DNA of 64,000 nt from Cryphonectria parasitica EP155. Lineage: Eukaryota > Ascomycota > Sordariomycetes > Diaporthales > Cryphonectriaceae. The translations under genes were made by a program, and so were the position numbers. Numbering within the stretch: position 1 is the first letter of the stretch; each line of letters starts with the position of its first letter. The notes under the pieces were generated by a model, which searched no databases, was not told where the DNA came from, and saw nothing but the letters and a program-made list of their open reading frames with translations. Where the stretch lies: NCBI RefSeq assembly GCF_011745365.1, contig NW_024468909.1, positions 7,373,274-7,437,273 on the forward strand, read 5' to 3'. This document shows positions 1-8,980 of this stretch, one piece after another.

Positions 1-2985
1 TATATTCTTCTTATATTCTTATCAGAAGCGCTATTGCATATCCTTAGATATTTGTGCTTTTAATAAGACAAGGAAGACTATAAGTAGATTATTAATTACT
101 GTATTGAAAGTAGCTGATTCGTTGCTTCATTGCATCTCTATATCTTTTATTACAAATAGCTTTGATAAAGCATTAGGGATATAGTTAAGCTTCCCAGCTA
201 AATAGTAAATGTTAAACTAGTACTGGCTGAGATAGATAAAAGCGTTAATAAGATGTTAGTTAGCATAATCTATAAACAAGGTATTAAGGCGTGTTTGGGT
301 AATGATGCTATGCATAGCATTATAATCTGTAAGGATAACTATAGGCTGCGCTTGATTTGATTGAATCAGCTTGCACAAGCGTTTCGTTGCTTAGATTAGA
401 TATGCAATCTCTTGCTCAGAGGAACTGTAGTTCATTTTAGCTTTTATTAAGCAGCAGCTGAGGAATATTACTGGTTTGATAGTGTGCAAGGGGATTGGCT
501 TGCTAGGTTGCCAGATATAGTCTTTCTTTAACTGAAAGACTATTATGCTAAATTTTTGTTATAAGCATTTATTTATTTGGATAAATAGCTTCTGCAATGG
601 TTTTATATGATATAAGCATATCTTTCTGCAGATAGTATTCTATAGATTCTCAAAAGCTATCTTTTCAGTATCTGTTAGCTTGTAGTATGTGCAATGTGTA
701 TAAGCTTGATGCTGCGATTTCTTTCTAGGTATGATTTTTCCAAGCTTACAGCTTTTAGCTAGCAGCGCTGTTTTTTGCAGTTGAAGCGGTTTTACGAGCT
801 GTGCATAGTATAGAATCATTGTTTGTAGGAAACCGGTTGCATCAAAATAGATTTCGAGATTCTTAAGATTTCTAGAAAAGATTATCTTTCGAAAGGCTTC
901 AGTATATTTCTTTGTAGTAAATAAGCTAAGCGCATCAATATAGAAGCTAAGAAGTTCAATTAAGAAGAAACTAATATAATTCTTTATAGGAGAAATAGAG
1001 ATTCCCTTTCTATTGAAGATGTTCAGAGCGATGTTAAGATGTTTTAGGTAATTCTTAAATGAATCTGAGAAGATTATGATGTTATCAATAAATGCTTTAA
1101 TGAAGTGCTTATAGTTACAAAGTAGCTTGTTTATATATTTCTGAGCATAAGCTAGCAAGTTATAGTAGCTTATTAGAGCTACTGTTGATTGCTTAAAGCT
1201 ATAGTGCATGATTATAATCTGATGATTACAATACTCAGAGTAAATAGGGAACTGATAAAAAAAAGCTGTAGCATTAATAATTGTAATGTGCTGCTTATTG
1301 CATATAGCTTTAATTATATTTAACTGAAGAGAAAGAGAGTAATTATTAAGCACTGCTTACTTATTAAGAGCTCTAAAATCTGTAATAATGCGATTCTTTT
1401 CCTTTCTATATACTGTTTGCTAAACTACAAAGATCAGCAATGCGAATGGATAGATGTTGTTAGCGAACTCGAAGCAGCTAGCTTTGTACATTTCTTCGTA
1501 CATCTGATTAATAAACTTCTCGTTCTTGCAGAAAATAGAGTAATAAGAATGATTCAGTTTTGCATATTGCTATTCTTTTATCAAGAGGATTTTCATTATC
1601 TGGTTCTCAGATATATTAAGAGAGCTTTTATTTTCTTATATAGCAGAATACTTTTTAATAATTCTCTTGAATTATTAAGCTTTAACTGAGTTCTATAAAT
1701 AAATGCAAATACTATTATTAAGAATCATTGCTGGGGCTTTATTTGAAGCTTTGATGCTTAGAGATCCTTTGATAATAGTTGAAGATTTTCGTATATTGAG
1801 ATTGTGATTGTTGAATAATAGTATTTCGGTATTTATTAAGAGATTGATGCTATAAGCTATTCTCATATTGCTAAAGGAGTAATAAATAGCGTTGCTGTAA
1901 GGTGTAGAGAATAAGCTATTCCTTAGCAGGAAATTACTAATAGAATGTATCTCTATTTCTGCATTCTTAGCTATTGTAATAATCTCTAGTATAAGATTAA
2001 ATTCTCTGTTTACTGCTATCTAATTAATAGAAATCTTTAATAAAGATGCGAATTGCATGCTATATACATTTATTGCATAGATATCAGCCAGCTGGTAGAT
2101 TGATGCCAGTTCTTCCAAGGCAGCTGCTACTGCTAGAGCTTTTACAGCGCTCTTGAAGATAGCTTTGAACTATTCTGTGTTCTCATACTCATAGATAGTT
2201 CTCATGCAGGTGCCTTTGGAGATCTTAATAGCTTCTTCTGTAGTATTGTACAGAGCTATTACAGGGAGTGAAGAAGCATTGATCTGTGCATTTAGTGCAG
2301 TGCTGTAGATCGATGTGAAAGAGAATGAGCAGCTTTTAAGCAGTTCAGTATATCTTACAGCTACCTGAGCAGTCTCGCCAGAGCTGATAATATAAGCATG
2401 AGCTATCTTTATCTTTCGCACTGTAGATGAGAGAGCCTAATGCTGAATCTTAAAAAGCATCTAAAAGTTGCTTTGCTCTAAGTATATAATAGCTTGATTC
2501 TTGTAATTGATAATAGCCTTGCGAGCTTTGAGCTATTCATTGCTGATAAGGGCTTCAGCGAATAGATTATTCATGATCCATGCTTCAGCATGCTAGCATA
2601 GCAGTTCAGAAGAGCTGTTAGCATGCTTGCCACAGGTATAGAAGTCTTATTCAGCATATTTGAATAGCATAATCATGCTCTTTCCTACACTCCCAATCTT
2701 TTAAAGCTTGTAAATCGAGACCTTAGCAGCAGGGAACTGGCTGAGAAACTGTTAGTTTATCAAGTTGTAATCAATGCTAATATCTTTGCAGAGAGTTATA
2801 TCAGATCCAGTAAGAGTAGCTTGTACAGTGATTTTCATGTAAGTATAATCGCTAATAAGCTTATTCAGCTGCTTTTTGAGTATAGCTTCTGTAAGAATAT
2901 CTTTATTATAATATTAGACTGGTAATATGCTTGTTTCAAGCAAAGCAGTTTCAAAAAACATAGCATGCTTTAGATATCTCTTAAC
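1..2985 (-). pseudogene. Gy0 pol: protease, reverse transcriptase, RNase H (degenerate)
   Basis: One minus-strand frame can be followed from about 2900 to the window edge, with stops. A retropepsin-like segment lies near 2450-2900. The region 640-1440 gives a clear reverse transcriptase: KEKNRIITDFRALNK just before it, then INATAFFYQFPIYSE and AFIDNIIIFS, the last being the catalytic F/Y-x-D-D box changed to D-N. The open 237-residue stretch at 640-1353 is its longest uninterrupted part. RNase H follows at about 250-640, where IKPVIFLS and SEQEIAYLI and VILTDYNAMHSI match the RT-RNase H2 pattern. Integrase would lie beyond the edge. A separate 90-residue frame on the other strand at 1417-1689 is only the complement of pol. 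Confidence 0.82.
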
Positions 2986-2989
2986 TTCT

Positions 2990-4944
2990 TTAAAGACATT
3001 CATCTTCTGATCTCAATCCTAACAAGCACTCATATACTGAAATATCTAGCTTCGAGAATTAAACTCTCTATTATAAAAGATATATATATAGTTAACTAAG
3101 TAGTTAACTTTGCATAAGTTGTAAACGCAGCTTATAAAGCTAGATAATTAAGAGTAGTATAATAAGATTAGCAAGAGCAATTATCCAGAACTATCAATCC
3201 AGTATACCTGCTTATCGCTAAACGAAAATAGATTATTACTATCATTCTCAGAAAGCATATCTTCATTCTTGTTCTCAGTAATGTTGTAAGCTTTCTTTTT
3301 ATCAGAGATTGCTAAGCAACTCTAATTGCATTTCTTGCAATTCTCAGACTTGCTATCCTTTCTAAACCAATTATAATTATAGTTGCAGTTGCAATTCCAA
3401 GGCTTATTGCAGTTAGAATCCTAGTTTTGATATAAATTGCAATCTCGAAGCTTGTATCTTGAAGAATGAATTATGCTTTTGTTACAATAGCTTAATCAAT
3501 CTTTGTTGCAGCAGTTATAATTACAATTCCTTCTGCAATCACAATTGCAGTTATCTTAACAATCTTGGTTGTTATAGCAGTTGCTGCTGATACAAGAATT
3601 GTACTTGCAAGCTGAGAAACAGTCTTAATAACTACTCTTTTCTCTGTAGTACTCAGGATAGCATTAATCAGCAATGTTAACCAAGATGCTCTTAGCTTGC
3701 TCAATCTCCTCTATATACTCATTCAGAGTATTGTAGTAATAAGAAGAGATAAGATAATGCTGAATGCATTCATTCATTTTGCTTCAGATATCGTTCAAGA
3801 CGCTCTTTCAATTAAGGTTCTTGCAGTTAAGAATGCTTATATTATATGCATATCAGAGATTCTTCTAAATGAATTTTCGCAGAGCAAACTTATTCTTAGC
3901 AATATTTCTCAAGATTAGATAGCTTTTACGGAACTTTTGTATAATATATATGGATTTCATAGCGAATTGCTGAGCTAGGAAATTGGTAATGATGCTATAT
4001 CCTCCTTGATGAAGCTTAGCATGCTTAGTATTAGTTAACTTGTTAGTTTACTAGTAAATAGCAGCGCCTTGCAGTAAGATGCTAAATATATGCAATATTT
4101 CGTTTTCAATATTAGCATTATTTATGCTATCTTTGAGAAACTTAAAATAGTTTAGAAAAGATTAGATATTAGTAAAGATGAGATTCTTGCTAACTGTAAC
4201 CATGCTAATATCTTCGGGGTTGTTATATTCAGAATCGAAGATTCCAAGTTCTTCTCTCTTCATTTTCGTAATATGCTGAGTGCTTAATTGATTAGAGAAC
4301 GAAGTATTGTTGCACTGGTTATAAGAATTATCTGATTCAGATCCTAGAAGCTTATCAGAAGAATAACAGCCTTCATCACCGCTTCCTTAATCATCAGAGT
4401 TATTACTCGAATCATCAGAGTTACTTCCTCTAGCACCATAGTAAACAGCTCATTAGAAGGCTGCTGAACCTTGTGAAGAGCTAGATATAGCAGGGAGTAG
4501 ATTACTATTGCTAGCCTGAAAGCGAATATCTGAAGCAGTAGCTTCAGAGCCAAGCTTGAAGTGATGCATCAGCTGAGCTAGCATATTGATTTGTTTACCA
4601 ACTTGAGTATCGAGAGCTTCTTGTTTGATAGCTATTGTAGCTTGCTAAGTTTCAAGATGCATTACAGCTTCCGAAGTCTTCCTGATTTCCAGATTTGCAT
4701 GAATTGCAGCTATCTTAGCATTATTAGCCTGCATCTTGATGTAATGAATATACTTTCTGAAAGCAGGATTGTTTAAGAAGTTAGCTAGTTCTTCAGAATT
4801 CTTGTATTAGAGAGTGCTAGTCTCGCATTGCGCAGCAGGGAACTCGAATAGTGCTAAGCTGTTGCCATAATAGTCTCCCGCCTGAAACGAGTTGTTCTAA
4901 CTAGCAGTCTCTTCTTCTCGAGAAGCTATTGCATCTTTACTCAT
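2990..4944 (-). pseudogene. Gy0 gag (degenerate)
   Basis: Reading down from an ATG at 4942-4944, the frame begins MSKDAIASREEE and continues, with TAG/TAA at Gln positions, through acidic Ser-rich stretches near 4340-4460 to a Cys-rich motif near 3300-3350 (ENCKKCNQSCLAISDKKKA if the TAG is read as Gln). That resembles the single CxxC-GC motif found in some fungal gypsy gag proteins rather than the classical CCHC knuckle. Capsid-like sequence lies between. The start is chosen because it opens the frame directly after a non-coding leader. The end is set where the pol frame takes over and is approximate. Short open stretches on either strand inside it (3492-3704, 3697-3918, 4344-4553, 4591-4776) are fragments or shadows. 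Confidence 0.65.
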
Positions 4945-5007
4945 TAAGCATCCATAAAGAAGTTTGGAGTTTTTGCCTAGCTGTGTTGCTAGACTGGCAG
5001 CTAGGTT

Positions 5008-5069
5008 GGCTGTGATAGCATAGTGGATAGGTAGTTGAGTTGGATTCTTTGAGAAACTACTTATAGTTA
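5008..5069 (+). other. possible tRNA-derived fragment (A-box-like)
   Basis: GGCTGTG at 5008-5014 is followed by TAGCATAGTGG at 5016-5026, which fits the RNA polymerase III A-box consensus TRGYNNARNNGG in spacing and sequence. A B-box-like GAGTTGGATTC lies at 5037-5047, matching about 8 of 11 consensus positions, and TATAGTT at 5062-5068 would pair with the acceptor if its Cs had become Ts. The total of about 62 nt is too short for a complete tRNA and no cloverleaf can be drawn with confidence, so a tRNA pseudogene or SINE head is only a possibility. Confidence 0.25.
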
Positions 5070-5680
5070 GCTCAGCTTGTTTGATTGTCTTGCTAGAGTT
5101 AAAATCAATAGTGAATTGCTATTAATTAAGCTAATTAGCAATAAGCAACAGATGGATATGAAGGCTAAGAGATGGTTTAGGCTTCTCAAGCGAGCATGCT
5201 ATAATCAGGGTAACTTGTGGCGTCTGCGCAAGGATCAGAGTATGCTTGCTGATTTCAACTGCCAGGGCTTCCACCAGCGACGGAGTAAAAGGAAAAAACA
5301 GCTTAGCTGTGAATGCTTGTGAATGCCCGTAAGCATGTTTTTGATGGTTTTTTGTAGTGTTTTTGATGAAAACGCCTGTTTGCAAGGTCTCAGATGAGCG
5401 TAACGCATCAGGGAAGTCCGTAGCACAGTCTCAGGTAAGCGTAGTACCAAGAGCTTGTTGTTTTGATACCACGATCTTCACAATAGTAGGCTTTTGGTGT
5501 TTTTGGGTTGCCAAAGCCGCTGATTTCCCAGATAAGCATATCAGCGCAGTAGCTTCGTGGGGTGAATCCTCAATGCAGTGTATGATCGTAGCTACCACTT
5601 GTAGAAGGCACTTTAGGGGCTGTACAAATGGTAGAAGGAAAGATGATTCTTCAATTAATCTATCTCAAAGCACGCTTGCC

Positions 5681-5706
5681 AATTGCCTTCTATATAGAAG
5701 GCAATT
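5681..5706. repeat. 26-bp perfect palindrome
   Basis: AATTGCCTTC, then TATATAGAAG, then GCAATT reads identically on both strands over all 26 positions. Its symmetry is intact although most of the window is heavily mutated. It could be a terminator-like hairpin, an integration hot spot or a remnant of two abutting inverted ends; the sequence does not decide. Confidence 0.9.
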
Positions 5707-6146
5707 AGCACTAGTCCCAACTAAGCTAGCATACCTAGCAACTCACTGCCTTTCCATTGAATAGCTCAGGCCAGTGAGTCAGGATGGCCACTCAGGCTTC
5801 ATTCACCTAAGGCCCCTATGGCCACTGCCACATCCTATAAGATAATACTAACTCGTAATTAACCAGAGAAATCTGTTGCAAGATTTTGAATAGTTCTAAC
5901 TTCTTATAATCAAATTTATTGCTAGATCTAGTTGTTTTAATATTTTTCCGAAGTAAGTAGATCTTATCTCCTTCCTGTAAGATTAGTTCCTTAATCCTCT
6001 TGGAGTTTGCGTATTATACTATTCATTTCTGAATGAATTGTAGTTCTAATCAAAGTTTCTTCTGAACTTTCTTAATCTTCTTAATCCTCTTATCTGCAGC
6101 TTCTACATTTGCTTCTAGCAATGCTTTGTGATAAGCTGTTGAATTG

Positions 6147-6360
6147 TGTCAGAGCTGATTGTGCCAGCAAGGCTCAGGGCCAGCTAAGCCAGCTGAATTA
6201 CGAATGACTAAGCAATATGCGGCTATAAAGCGGCTTTCTAGCCATGTTAGCACTGCTGAGCAGAACTTAGCTCCTTAAGCCTCAATGTTATTCTGGTTGT
6301 ATACTCCTGAAAGAGAGAAAAGACCTCGCCACATTGCCTTTGCAACCTTTCCACCTGACA
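6147..6360 (+). repeat. left LTR of LTR214 element
   Basis: 214 bp, TGTCAG to CTGACA, near-identical to 8767-8980 and 37472-37685. The ends are fixed by the target duplication AATTG (6142-6146). Confidence 0.93.
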
Positions 6361-6479
6361 GTTTGAAGCCTAGCCCTTTTAAAGAAGGCAATCCGGTGAA
6401 GCTTTCTATCTTTTTTTTTCTTCCCTAGGAGCAGCGCTAATACTGAGCAGGAGCAGAGCAAACGATCAGATTATTATTC

Positions 6480-6575
6480 TTTTCGAACCTTCGAGCTTTT
6501 GACCTTCGAGCCTTTAATCTTCGAGCCTTTGATCTTCGAGCCTTCGATTTTCGAGCTTTCGAGCCTTGAATACAG
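6480..6575 (+). repeat. short TTCGAGC tandem repeats
   Basis: About five units of 16-18 bp, each with TTCGAGC followed by CTTTGATC-like sequence, lie between the left LTR and the longer satellite array. No coding meaning is apparent. Confidence 0.75.
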
Positions 6576-6597
6576 CAAGCAAGCAGTGCTGAGCAAG

Positions 6598-7463
6598 CAG
6601 TATGCAAGCAGCATGCGAGAAGCGTTCAGAAGAGATTCAGAGCATTCGAGTTGCTAAGCTAGAGCATACAGTGAGCAAGCAGTGTCGAGCAAGCAGTATG
6701 CAAGCAGCATGCGAGAAGTATTCAGAAGAGATTCAGAGCATTCGAGTTGCTAAGCTAGAGCATACAGCGAGCAAGCAGTGTCGAGCAAGCAGTATGCAAG
6801 CAGCATGCAAGAAGCATTCAGAAGAGATTCAGAGCATTCAAGTTGCTAAGCTAGAGCAAACAGCGAGCAAGCAGTATGCAAGCAGCATGCAAGAAGCGTT
6901 TAGAAGAGATTCAGAGCATTCGAGTTGCTAAGCTAGAGCAAACAGCGAGCAAGCAGTATGCAAGCAGCATACGAGAAGCATTCAGAAGAGATTCAAAGCA
7001 TTCGAGTTGCTAAGCTAGAACATACAGCGAGCAAGCAGTATCAAGCAAGCAGTATGCAAGCAGCATGCAAGAAGTATTCAGAAGAGATTCAGAATATTCG
7101 AGTTGCTAAGCTAGAGCATACAGCAAGCAAGCAGTATCGAGCAAGCAGTATGCAAGCAGCATGTAAGAAGCATTTAGAAGAGATTCAGAGCATTCGAGTT
7201 GCTAAGCTAGAGTAAACAGCAAGCAAGCAGTATGCAAGCAGCATACAAGAAGCGTTCAGAAGAGATTCAAAGCATTCGAGTCGCTAAGCTAGAGCAAACA
7301 GCAAGCAAGCAGTATACAAGCAGCATGCAAGAAGCATTTAGAAGAGATTCAGAGCATTCGAGTTGCTAAGCTAGAGCAAATAGCAAGCAAGCAATATGCA
7401 AGCAGCATGCAAGAAGCATTCAGAAGAAATTCAGAGCATTCGAGTTGCTAAGCTAGAACAAAA
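6598..7463 (+). repeat. 96/82-bp satellite array with higher-order structure
   Basis: Ten units begin with CAGTATGCAAGCAGCAT-like sequence at 6598, 6694, 6790, 6872, 6954, 7050, 7146, 7228, 7310 and 7392. Spacings are 96, 96, 82, 82, 96, 96, 82, 82, 82, so the first eight form two 356-bp higher-order units. The 82-bp form lacks 14 bp near its end. Because 82 is not a multiple of 3, the frames shift between units, and the open frames at 6602-6931 and 6958-7215 (repeats of SSMQAACEKHSEEIQSI) are by-products rather than evidence of a protein. Confidence 0.9.
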
Positions 7464-7690
7464 TATATTCTTCGCTATTCGAGCAAGAAAGCAGAGTAAG
7501 CAAGCAGTAGATCTAAGTATCTTCTGTTTTCGAAAGTATATTCTTCACTATTCGAGCAAGAGAGCAGAGTAAGCAAGCAGTAGATCTGAGTATCTTCTGT
7601 TTTCGAGAGTATATTCTTCGCTATTCGAGCGAGAGAGCAGAATAAGTAAGCAGTAGATCTGAGTATCTTCTGTTTTCGAAAGTATGCTCT
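7464..7690 (+). repeat. 73-bp tandem repeat, three copies
   Basis: TATATTCTTC-type unit starts at 7464, 7537 and 7610, with a diverged fourth start at 7683. Each unit holds GCAAGCAGTAGATCT and TATCTTCTGTTTTCGA. It follows the 96/82-bp array directly inside the LTR214 element. Confidence 0.9.
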
Positions 7691-8130
7691 TTGCTATTTA
7701 AGCGAGAGCGCAAAGCTGAAGCAGAGTATCTGCTTAGCAACTGAAATTGCTTGAGTATTAGGTTGTAAACTAATTATTCTTTTGCGCTTAGCAATAGAGC
7801 AAAGTATGATAATAGCTTTAGAATTGCTAGAAAGCAACTCTTAAGACGGAAAGCTGTAATTATCCGTTATAGCTGCAGGGATGCTGTTCTGAATGCTGGG
7901 CTTCTTAGCTGCAAACCAAGTTCCTAGTGAAAGGCTTGCAATCTACATCAAACAGCTTTAAGTTCTGAAGAGTGCCTGGATAAAGCGCTGAGGGAGCAGC
8001 AACTGAGCAGCGTATATAGTGCGAGTATTGCACTCGGAAGACTTACGTCTGAAATGTGATTAAAAAGAGATTTTTTTTTTCACAGGCTTCGGGGACGAAG
8101 CTAGAAGAGAAGGAGGGAGATGGTGGAGAG
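7691..8130. other. interior of LTR214 element, no gene seen
   Basis: Non-repetitive interior between the 73-bp and the 37-bp arrays. It holds no recognisable frame; only the minus-strand read-through of the neighbouring 37-bp array reaches into it, as far as 8043. Confidence 0.5.
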
Positions 8131-8600
8131 GCCTGAGGCACTGAGAGACCTTGAGAGGCCTTGAGGAACCTGAGGCACTGAGAGATCTTGAGAAGCCTTG
8201 AGAGGCCTGAAGCACTGAGAGACCTTGAGAGGCCTTGAGAAGCCTGAAGCACTGAGAGATCTTGAGAAGCCTTGAGAGGCCTGAGGCACTGAGAGACCTT
8301 GAGAGGCCTTGAGAAGCCTGAGGCACTGAGAGATCTTGAGAGGCTTTGAGAAACCTGAGGCACTGAGAGATCTTGAGAAGCCTTGAGAGGCCTGAGGCAC
8401 TGAGAGACCTTGAGAGGCCTTGAGAAGCCTGAAGCACTGAGAGATCTTGAGAGGCCTTGAGGAACCTGAGGCACTGAGAGACCTTGAGAGGCCTTGAGAA
8501 GCCTGAGGCACTGAGAGATCTTGAGAGGCTTTGAGAAACCTGAGGCACTGAGGGATCTTGAGAAGCTTTGAGAAGCCTGAAGCACTGAGAGATCTTAAGA
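8131..8600. repeat. 37-bp minisatellite, about 13 copies
   Basis: GCACTGAGAGA-type starts recur every 37 bp, for example at 8138, 8175, 8212 and 8249 and on to 8582. Units alternate between GACCTTGAGAGG and GATCTTGAGAAG forms. Since 37 is not divisible by 3 and the unit has no stop on the minus strand, all three minus frames stay open (8043-8585, 8060-8692, 8101-8790). These Ser/Leu/Gln-rich translations are artefacts of the repeat. Confidence 0.93.
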
Positions 8601-8634
8601 GCCTGAAGCATTGAGAAGGCGTAGGAGCAGCTAG

Positions 8635-8730
8635 GAAGCAGCGAAAGCCTGGAAGCAACGGAAGCTTGGAAGCAACGGAAGCTTGGGAGCAACGGAAGCC
8701 TGGAAGCAACGAAAGCTCGGAAGCCTCAAA
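8635..8730. repeat. 17-bp tandem repeat
   Basis: GGAAGCTTGGAAGCAAC repeated about five times with small changes, next to the right LTR of the LTR214 element. Confidence 0.8.
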
Positions 8731-8766
8731 GGCCTTGAGGACAAAGCCTGATAAGGGGGAACAATC

Positions 8767-8980
8767 TGTCAGGGCCGATTGTGCCAGCAAAGCTCAGGGC
8801 CAGCTAAGCCAGCTGGATTACGAATGACTAAGCAATATGCAGCTATAAAGCGGCTTTCTAGCCACGTCAGCACTGCTGAGCAGAACTTAGCTCCTTAGGC
8901 CTCAATGTTATTCTGGTTGTATACCCCTGAAAGAGAGAAAAGACCTCGCTACATTGCCTTTGCAACCTTTCCACCTGACA
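8767..8980 (+). repeat. right LTR of LTR214 element
   Basis: 214-bp direct copy of 6147-6360. The target duplication GATTG follows at 8981-8985 and a purine run precedes it. Confidence 0.93.

Larger units (their letters stand above)
1..4944 (-). mobile_element. Ty3/gypsy LTR retrotransposon Gy0, truncated by window edge
   Basis: A minus-strand Ty3/gypsy element with gag starting near 4944 and pol (protease, reverse transcriptase, RNase H) running off the left edge of the window. The end of pol and the 3' LTR are not in view, and no 5' LTR border could be fixed because no second copy is present. Its reverse transcriptase and its Cys-rich gag motif differ from those of the chromoviruses Gy1-Gy6, so it is a separate lineage. 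The frames are broken by many TAG and TAA codons at expected Gln positions and TGA at Arg positions, consistent with RIP. Element identity is well supported; the borders are not. Confidence 0.85.
4945..5835. other. less-mutated stretch between Gy0 and Gy1, no gene assigned
   Basis: This segment is visibly richer in G and C than its surroundings and keeps many CpA sites. It sits upstream of Gy0 gag and may contain the Gy0 leader and part of its 5' LTR, but without a second copy no LTR ends can be called. Three overlapping open frames (5077-5322 plus, 5131-5385 minus, 5357-5764 plus) have no recognisable domains and look like chance frames in unmutated DNA. Inside are a 26-bp perfect palindrome and an inverted repeat of about 8 bp (ACTCACTG near 5740, CAGTGAGT near 5772). 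Confidence 0.5.
6147..8980 (+). mobile_element. non-autonomous LTR retrotransposon (LTR214 element)
   Basis: Two direct 214-bp LTRs (6147-6360 and 8767-8980), each starting TGTCAG and ending CTGACA, enclose about 2.4 kb with no gag or pol. A 5-bp target duplication flanks it: AATTG at 6142-6146 and GATTG at 8981-8985, differing by one G/A transition. Comparison with Gy3, which lacks the insert, shows the empty site within the Gy1 integrase coding region. A purine run AAGGGGGAA just before the right LTR suits a polypurine tract and gives plus orientation. The interior is almost all tandem repeats (96/82-bp, 73-bp, 37-bp and 17-bp). It would need enzymes in trans. A solo LTR of the family lies at 37472-37685. 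Confidence 0.9.

Noticed and set aside
1417..1689. 90-residue plus-strand frame
   Set aside because: It is the complement of Gy0 pol, whose minus-strand sense is clear just upstream of the reverse transcriptase.
5357..5764. 135-residue plus-strand frame
   Set aside because: No recognisable motif; overlapping open frames on both strands are expected in this less-mutated, GC-richer stretch.
6602..7215. Plus-strand repeat proteins with SSMQAACEKHSEE-type units
   Set aside because: The 82-bp units shift the frame, so no single protein spans the array; better explained as satellite DNA.
6598..7463. CRISPR-like array
   Set aside because: Units are contiguous tandem repeats without unique spacers, in a eukaryotic context.
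8043..8790. Three overlapping minus-strand open frames of 180-229 codons
   Set aside because: They arise because a 37-bp minisatellite unit has no stop on that strand and cycles through all three frames; none has a domain or a preferred frame.
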